Source: CADEED01 sp035995425 (GTDB lineage: Bacteria > Pseudomonadota > Gammaproteobacteria > Steroidobacterales > Steroidobacteraceae). Taken from it: 64,000 bases of DNA. The notes below the pieces were generated by a model that ran no database searches, was not told the DNA's origin, and saw nothing but the letters and a program-made list of their open reading frames with translations. How positions within the stretch are numbered: the stretch's first letter is position 1; each line of letters opens with the position of its first letter. The DNA is taken from assembly GCA_035995425.1 (NCBI GenBank), contig DASYKM010000245.1, positions 1 through 64,000 on the forward strand, written 5' to 3'. Below are positions 59,226-64,000 of the stretch, one piece after another. The translations under genes and the position numbers were made by a program.

Positions 59226-60272
59226 ATGACCATTCTTTCCGAGCTGTACGTAGCGACCCGCACCCGCAACGTCGAGGACGCCGACACCGAGGACCTGCCG
59301 GTTCTCGTGGTCAAGCGTGCGTCTAACATCGTGTTCAGCAAACCGCTGTTCGGCGGAAATTCCATGATGAACCGCGGCGCGGGCGCCGTGTTTCGCTTCG
59401 ACGTCCGCGAGGTGAACCTCGATTCGGCGGACCTGATTTTCGAGCTCCATGCGAGCGGTGACGATGCGTGGTCCCCGGAACATGTGATCGTGTGGGCCAT
59501 CTCCGGGCGAGTCGGCGACGAACGCGTGATCCCGCTGGCCGCGTTTCTCGATCTCGCTTCTCCGCTGACACCGGCGGACGGTGGCGTCTGGATCAGCGGC
59601 GACACCAGCGAAGGGGAGCGCATCCTGTTCGTGCCCTCCTGCGGTCGAGGGACGGACGCGACGCGCGCGCGGCGCGTGATCGTCATCAGCGCGACCGACC
59701 CATACCCCGCGATGTTTCCCACGGCCGCCGGACCCGGCGGCGCCATCGAGGACAATGGAACGGACGGGCCCGTCACGCTTCAGGGCGGCGGTGCCGGGCG
59801 ACTGTTCCTCAACTACACACTGCCTTCCTCGCCGCAGGGAGATCTCGCCGTCAGCGGGGGCGCGTTCTACATCGTCGATCTGGCAGCGCCGTTCAGCCGC
59901 CTCGATTGCGAGGGCGGAGCGTTCACGCTCACCATCGGCTCGGACGACTGGTGGAAGCCTGACTACTTCGCGGTGTTCGGCGTCGACACAGTGAACGCGG
60001 GGCCACGCGTGCTGATTCCGTTCGTTGCCGCGTCGGCGTTCGAGCTGAAACAGATGAGCAGCGATTCCGCCGAAGGGTTTCACAGCTTTGTGTTGCCGAC
60101 GGCGAGGGTGTTGCCGCAGCTCAAGTTTCCGCCGGACGCGGTCGACCCGGATGATCTGGGCGGCGTGCTTGCTGCGAAGGGCGTGCCTCACCCGGAGAAC
60201 CGGGGACCGCGGGCGGGAGGTGTCGGGGCGGTGAAGGGGAAGCCGAAGCTGAAACGCGGGCGGCGTCGCTAA
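59226..60272 (+). CDS. hypothetical protein with two related beta-rich halves
   Basis: The 348-residue protein has no signal peptide or membrane helix. Two halves look duplicated: DLIFELHASGDDAWSPEHVI then VWAISG (about 69-94), and AFTLTIGSDDWWKPDYFAVF then GVDT (about 233-256), each followed by a RVLIPF/RVIPLA strand. The spacing recalls PLAT/C2-like sandwiches but I cannot assign them. The C-terminus is basic (KGKPKLKRGRRR). GGGAG precedes the ATG. It follows the anchored coiled-coil gene by 40 bp and may be in the same operon. Confidence 0.65.
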   Translation: MTILSELYVATRTRNVEDADTEDLPVLVVKRASNIVFSKPLFGGNSMMNRGAGAVFRFDVREVNLDSADLIFELHASGDDAWSPEHVIVWAISGRVGDERVIPLAAFLDLASPLTPADGGVWISGDTSEGERILFVPSCGRGTDATRARRVIVISATDPYPAMFPTAAGPGGAIEDNGTDGPVTLQGGGAGRLFLNYTLPSSPQGDLAVSGGAFYIVDLAAPFSRLDCEGGAFTLTIGSDDWWKPDYFAVFGVDTVNAGPRVLIPFVAASAFELKQMSSDSAEGFHSFVLPTARVLPQLKFPPDAVDPDDLGGVLAAKGVPHPENRGPRAGGVGAVKGKPKLKRGRRR

Positions 60273-60283
60273 CTAGATGCCGG

Positions 60284-62740
60284 CTACGGGCCCATCAACG
60301 CGCCCTGCACCAGAGCCACGTAACCTTCATCCGTGACCACCGCGAGCGTATTGGTTCCCACACGCACGGCGCGATAGGGCAGACCGATCGACCCCGGGCC
60401 ATCGATGGACAAACTACCTAGCGGCGCGCGGGTGTCGGCGGCATACGCGGTGATGATGATGCGGTTGTCATTGCCCTTGGTGGTCCAGTAGATCCTGCCG
60501 CTCGTCGGGTCGGTGGTGATGGTCTGGCCCGGCGTGCCGCAGCCGTTCCAGATCGACGGTGCGATGTCGAAAGTCAGCCGGGGCAGCTCGGCTCCCGCCG
60601 CAACGTCGTAGATGTATCCGAACGAGTTGAGCACACGGTTGCGGGCGCGATCGAAATGGAGATCGCGGCCCAGGTCGTAGACGGATGTTCCTATCCGATA
60701 AGGCACGATCGGTGTCGACATTCCGACGCCACTGGCATCCACCGCGAACGAGTACGTGTTGCCCCAGCTTTCGGCGTACAAGATGCTGGCATTCGCTCCC
60801 CAGGCCAGGCTCTTGTACCCCCAGACGCCGTCGGTAATGCCCTTGATTGCCCGGGGTGTCGCGCCGTCGAAGATGATCATCGGACCGTCGCTGCCGCCGC
60901 AAAGCGTCTGGTCCATGTCACCGCGGGTGATCGCCACAGTCTGCGCTTGCGACGGAGCGACGCTCATCGCACGAGCGCGAAGGAAGCCGATCGGTGCCGA
61001 TCCCATGGGCAATTCGCCGGTGATGGTCATGTCGGAGGTGCGAAGGCGAGCGACGCTGTCGCTATATCGGCGGCCGGCGTAGATAGTCGTGCAGTCGTCG
61101 GATGCGGCCAGGACGAAAGGATCACCGCCTGCAAACCCGGATTTCTTGATCGTCGCGTCGGCGAGATTTACCTGCAGGATCGAATTGGGGCGCACCAACG
61201 AGTAGTCGCCGATCGACACGAAGAGGTCGCCGCACGGATTCGCAACGATGTCGCGAGCTCCCAGGCTCAGGACGCGAACTCCCGTCAATTCACCGCTGTT
61301 AGGACGCGATGTGTTGTAGACGACCGGGAGCGTCGCCGGCCACGCGGCAGGAATACCACCAGCCGCCGCGAACGTACCATGCGCAATGACGAGCTCGGTT
61401 GCGTTCGCGATCGCGAGGCCATCGGTGCCCCATGGCAGTATTTTCTCCGGCGCGACCAGCGCCGCACCGTTGAAGGTGATCGAGTCGATGGGGATGAAGG
61501 TGTCCGGATTCCCCGACCAGATGGTCGTGCCGTCCTGGAAACCCCCGTTGCGATGCAAATCGGACGAGAAGACCTTTCCTTTCGAGAGCATCCACCAGTG
61601 ATCGCCGCCGGGGGTAGCGGCCTGGCCCAGCTGCTGGATGTCGCCGTCGATAACGAATACTCGTCCATCGCGCGAGTAGATCTTGTTCCCATGAAGCTCC
61701 ACTTCGGCTTCAAGTGGCCAGGGTAGATAGCGCGCGATGGTGACGCCCTGCGCAGTCACCGGAAGATCGACGACACCACGGCCACTGCTGCGAAGCACTG
61801 CGTAGATTCGCGCGGCATCCGGCGTCCACTCGATGTCGCCGACCGTGAAGAGCTGGAGGGTGACCCCACCACTGCTGACGATGTATCCGTGCAACGAGTT
61901 GGGACGGATGACCGCGTCGTCCGCGATGAAGATACCGTTTGGTTCGCCGGCAATCGTTCCGCGGTCGCTGACGCTTGCCGCGAAAGTGTGGGAAGCGGTT
62001 GGTGACGGAACGATCTGCCAGACCCAGCTGTTGGCATTCCCGGAGTTGAAAGATAGATCGCGTATGAAGCCGGCGGCGCTGAAGCGCTCGATCAAGCCAT
62101 TCGTTTTGTAGCCCACGTACAAGAGTGCGCCGTCCGCCGTCACCGCTACGCACCACGGATCTTGAGGCAGCGACCGAACCACGGTGGCGCGCGTCACCGG
62201 ATCGATGGAGATCAACGAGCTCGGTGCGATGGACGAGTCCGGCCAGGTCACGGCGTAGAAGAGAGAGTGAGTCGAGTCCCAGGTGATGTCGCGGATGTGA
62301 ATGCCGAGCCGGTAGAAGTCCAGCGTGGTGCCGGCGAAATCCGAAGTGACTTTGCTCGCCGTGGGCGCGGGCGCTGGCGCTTGCGTCCAAGCAGCAATGG
62401 TGACCGAGCTCGTCGCCGCGGCCGATCCGTTGGAAGTGCAGGAAATGCCGAACGTAGTGTTTTGCGTGATCGGGCCAACCGTTTCGATACCGCTCGCGGC
62501 TTTCGCGCCGGACCAGCCGCCCGTGGCCGTGCAAGCCGTGCCGCTCGAGGACCAGGTGAGGTTCGCGTTCGTGTTCGGGAAGACCATGGCCAGGTCCGCG
62601 GAAATCGCGACGGTCGGCGGGGGCGAGTTGGACGGGGGCGGGGGCGGTGGGGGGCTGCTGCCGCCACTGCCGCCGCCGCCACCGCAGGCGACGAGGAGCA
62701 AGGCGACGAGTGAGGAGAGGTGTGTGCGGGGTTGAGTCAT
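60284..62740 (-). CDS. large lipoprotein with Ig-like domain and propeller-like repeats
   Basis: The 818-residue protein has lipobox LVAC (Cys about residue 19) followed by a Gly/Ser/Pro8 linker. An Ig-like domain (about 40-118; TVAISADLAMVF, NLTWSSSGTACTATGGWSG) of the type common in xanthomonad lipoproteins follows. The remaining 690 residues are beta-rich blade-like repeats (WCVAVTADGALLYVGY; VGDIEWTPDAARIYAVL; IYYTTKGN-like) consistent with one or two beta-propellers. It is probably displayed on the outer membrane and binds a ligand; no catalytic motif seen. The start is chosen at the lipoprotein signal. It converges on the 59226 gene with 11 bp between. Confidence 0.75.
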   Translation of the reverse strand: MTQPRTHLSSLVALLLVACGGGGGSGGSSPPPPPPPSNSPPPTVAISADLAMVFPNTNANLTWSSSGTACTATGGWSGAKAASGIETVGPITQNTTFGISCTSNGSAAATSSVTIAAWTQAPAPAPTASKVTSDFAGTTLDFYRLGIHIRDITWDSTHSLFYAVTWPDSSIAPSSLISIDPVTRATVVRSLPQDPWCVAVTADGALLYVGYKTNGLIERFSAAGFIRDLSFNSGNANSWVWQIVPSPTASHTFAASVSDRGTIAGEPNGIFIADDAVIRPNSLHGYIVSSGGVTLQLFTVGDIEWTPDAARIYAVLRSSGRGVVDLPVTAQGVTIARYLPWPLEAEVELHGNKIYSRDGRVFVIDGDIQQLGQAATPGGDHWWMLSKGKVFSSDLHRNGGFQDGTTIWSGNPDTFIPIDSITFNGAALVAPEKILPWGTDGLAIANATELVIAHGTFAAAGGIPAAWPATLPVVYNTSRPNSGELTGVRVLSLGARDIVANPCGDLFVSIGDYSLVRPNSILQVNLADATIKKSGFAGGDPFVLAASDDCTTIYAGRRYSDSVARLRTSDMTITGELPMGSAPIGFLRARAMSVAPSQAQTVAITRGDMDQTLCGGSDGPMIIFDGATPRAIKGITDGVWGYKSLAWGANASILYAESWGNTYSFAVDASGVGMSTPIVPYRIGTSVYDLGRDLHFDRARNRVLNSFGYIYDVAAGAELPRLTFDIAPSIWNGCGTPGQTITTDPTSGRIYWTTKGNDNRIIITAYAADTRAPLGSLSIDGPGSIGLPYRAVRVGTNTLAVVTDEGYVALVQGALMGP

Positions 62741-62797
62741 ATGATTTGAAAGTGCGCTTTGTTCTTCTGTTGGCGCAAGTGTATTCGCTACAGGGGA

Positions 62798-63197
62798 ATG
62801 CAATCGGGCGGCTTGGGGGCGGCCATATGTAATCTCGGCGCGCAGAATGGAGAGGCAGGGGCGCTGCAGTCCGTATTCGAGATCACCTATGACGAATTGC
62901 GACTGCTCGCTCGCGGCCGCCGTCAGGCCGCCGGGCGCATGGCGTCACTGGACACGACGACGCTGGTGCACGAGTGCTATTTGAGATTTGCGACGGCCAA
63001 GCGAATCGCGGTCGAGGATCGCGTTCACCTTCTTGAGCAGGTATTGCGCGTGCATGAGGCGTCGAAGAGCTCGCGCGGGTGGATCCGCGGTTCGTGCAGG
63101 TGGTGGAGATGCGGTATTTCGCGGGCTGACGGATCGGACAGTCAGGAGGGACTGGGAGAAGGCGATGCCATTGTTAGCGGAGGCATTGGGGCAGTGA
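62798..63197 (+). pseudogene. decayed kinase-type ECF sigma factor gene
   Basis: The 5' part encodes region 2 start blocks typical of the family (EITYDELRLLARGRRQAAGR, SLDTTTLVHECYLRFATAKR, VEDRVHLL). It then jumps directly to EQVLRVHEA, missing the end of region 2. After a 1-bp loss the frame shifts, and LTDRTVRRDWEKAMPLLAEA is found in another frame, with about 33 bp of region 4 deleted between repeated CTGACGGA words. Compared with the remnant at 55.2 kb the DNA is closely similar, so both derive from one duplicated family. It cannot encode a working sigma factor. Confidence 0.8.
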
Positions 63198-63224
63198 GTT
63201 CGGCGGCAGAACCAGTCGGCCACG

Positions 63225-64000
63225 TCAGCTCGCCTGGTCCGTCCACACCCTGAAACTGGTCAACTTGTTCTCGCCGAAAGCCGTGCTGATGGCCACATCC
63301 GCGGCATCCCGCCCGCGCGCCAACAGGATGCGTCCAATTCGCGGGATATTGTTGCGCGCATCGAAAGTATGCCAGTTGCCGCCTAGATAGGCCTCGAACC
63401 AGCCGGAAAAGTCCATGGGCGTGTAAGGCGGCGGCATGCCGATGTCACCCAGGTATCCGGTGCAGTAGCGCGCCGGGATGTTCATGCAACGGCACATCGC
63501 GATCGCCAGATGCGCGAAGTCGCGGCAGACACCGCGCCGCTCGTTGAAGGCGTCGAACGCCGTCTTCATGGGGCTGGCGTGCTCGTATCCGAAGACGATG
63601 TGGTTGTGCACGAAATCGCAGATCGCCTGCACGCGCGGCCAGCCGAGCGGCGTATTCGAGAACAGTTTCCACGCGATGTCGCTCAAGCGATCCGTCTCGC
63701 AGTAGCGGCTGCCTAACAGGAATACCAGAGTCTCCTCCGGCAGGTCCTGCACATTGTGCTGCCAGGTGTTGGGAAGCGCTTGCTCCATAAATCCGGAATC
63801 CCGGACGGTGGCGTCCGCGGTCAATGTGAGCGTGCCCTGCGGCGCAACCAGCCGCGAACACCAATTGCCAAAGCCATCGCGATACTGCGTCACCGGCACG
63901 GAAGGGATGGTGATCAGATTGTCGGGACGCACCAGATCGGACGCCCGGCTGTAGTGGATGTTCAGCGTCAGGATCATCGGCGTGGGCTGCGGAAATTCAT
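63225..64000 (-). CDS. transglutaminase-family protein (5' end beyond window)
   Basis: The visible part is 258 residues. The frame stays open to the window edge and the residues before the first internal ATG read EFPQPTP, matching the Y-E-C-PQPTPM-x-L-L-N start of this family, so the true start lies outside. The transglutaminase core is complete: Cys in RRGVCRDFAHLAIAMCRC, His in NWHTFDARNN and the following Asp, plus ARYCTGYLGDIG. Such proteins act as cytoplasmic proteases or amidases and are unrelated in layout to the secreted one at 26-27 kb. It converges on the sigma remnant with 27 bp between. Confidence 0.88.
   Translation of the reverse strand, partial: EFPQPTPMILTLNIHYSRASDLVRPDNLITIPSVPVTQYRDGFGNWCSRLVAPQGTLTLTADATVRDSGFMEQALPNTWQHNVQDLPEETLVFLLGSRYCETDRLSDIAWKLFSNTPLGWPRVQAICDFVHNHIVFGYEHASPMKTAFDAFNERRGVCRDFAHLAIAMCRCMNIPARYCTGYLGDIGMPPPYTPMDFSGWFEAYLGGNWHTFDARNNIPRIGRILLARGRDAADVAISTAFGENKLTSFRVWTDQAS

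Noticed and set aside
1..64000. tRNA, rRNA, prophage or intact insertion-sequence genes
   Set aside because: I looked for them on both strands and saw none; no transposase or integrase motif appears in any frame.

Overview
The window is high-GC DNA (about two thirds G+C by eye) with dense, short-spaced genes. Its gene content fits a gammaproteobacterium of the Xanthomonadales/Nevskiales type, possibly Steroidobacteraceae. Pointers are a TonB-receptor-type plug motif of the xanthomonad/caulobacter style, a GlyGly-CTERM protein, a DUF481 outer-membrane protein, and an ECF sigma factor beside a Ser/Thr kinase with a long TPR tail. The placement is inference: there is no rRNA, tRNA or other phylogenetic marker here. 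I saw no prophage, intact insertion sequence or CRISPR array.

Layout. 1-9.5 kb: a DUF924 protein, a 1385-residue membrane protein carrying a TonB-plug-like segment, small envelope proteins and a DUF1570-like zinc-peptidase protein. 9.5-16.7 kb: an EamA exporter and glutamate synthase (gltB, gltD). 16.8-19.6 kb: a secreted C13-type cysteine peptidase, a membrane protein and an MFS exporter. 19.6-24.4 kb: a sigma/anti-sigma pair, a 1021-residue DUF11 surface protein, then a perfect sigma-54 promoter ending about 100 bp later at a strong terminator, which I read as a small RNA gene. 24.4-40 kb: mostly secreted, membrane and metabolic genes (transglutaminase, alanine/Na+ symporter, MazG-like hydrolase, pectate lyase, NYN nuclease, DUF481 protein, serine hydrolase, aquaporin, cupin, Do-type protease, alpha/beta hydrolase).

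40.2-46.8 kb is one leftward block: an orphan copy of a kinase N-terminal domain, an ECF sigma factor, a membrane Ser/Thr kinase with TPRs, and a Calx-beta surface protein with a GlyGly-CTERM tail. It looks like a phosphorylation-driven sigma circuit with a surface output. Rightward from the same divergent region run a trypsin/tachylectin-like secreted protease and a translationally coupled secreted partner. 51.6-64 kb is more accessory: an EF-hand protein behind a second perfect sigma-54 promoter, class I aldolase, a HigBA toxin-antitoxin pair with a visible operator, a vanadium-haloperoxidase-type enzyme, and three gene remnants (two related ECF sigma pieces and the end of a DUF1016/YhcG nuclease). 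It ends with a transglutaminase cut by the window edge.

Non-coding structure is the most distinctive part. A roughly 90-bp hairpin with GGTACC ends occurs twice complete and once cut, each placed beside a gene end, with conserved arms and variable loops. A different perfect 30-bp-arm palindrome supplies the last codons of the MFS gene. Several convergent gene pairs have stop codons that touch or overlap.
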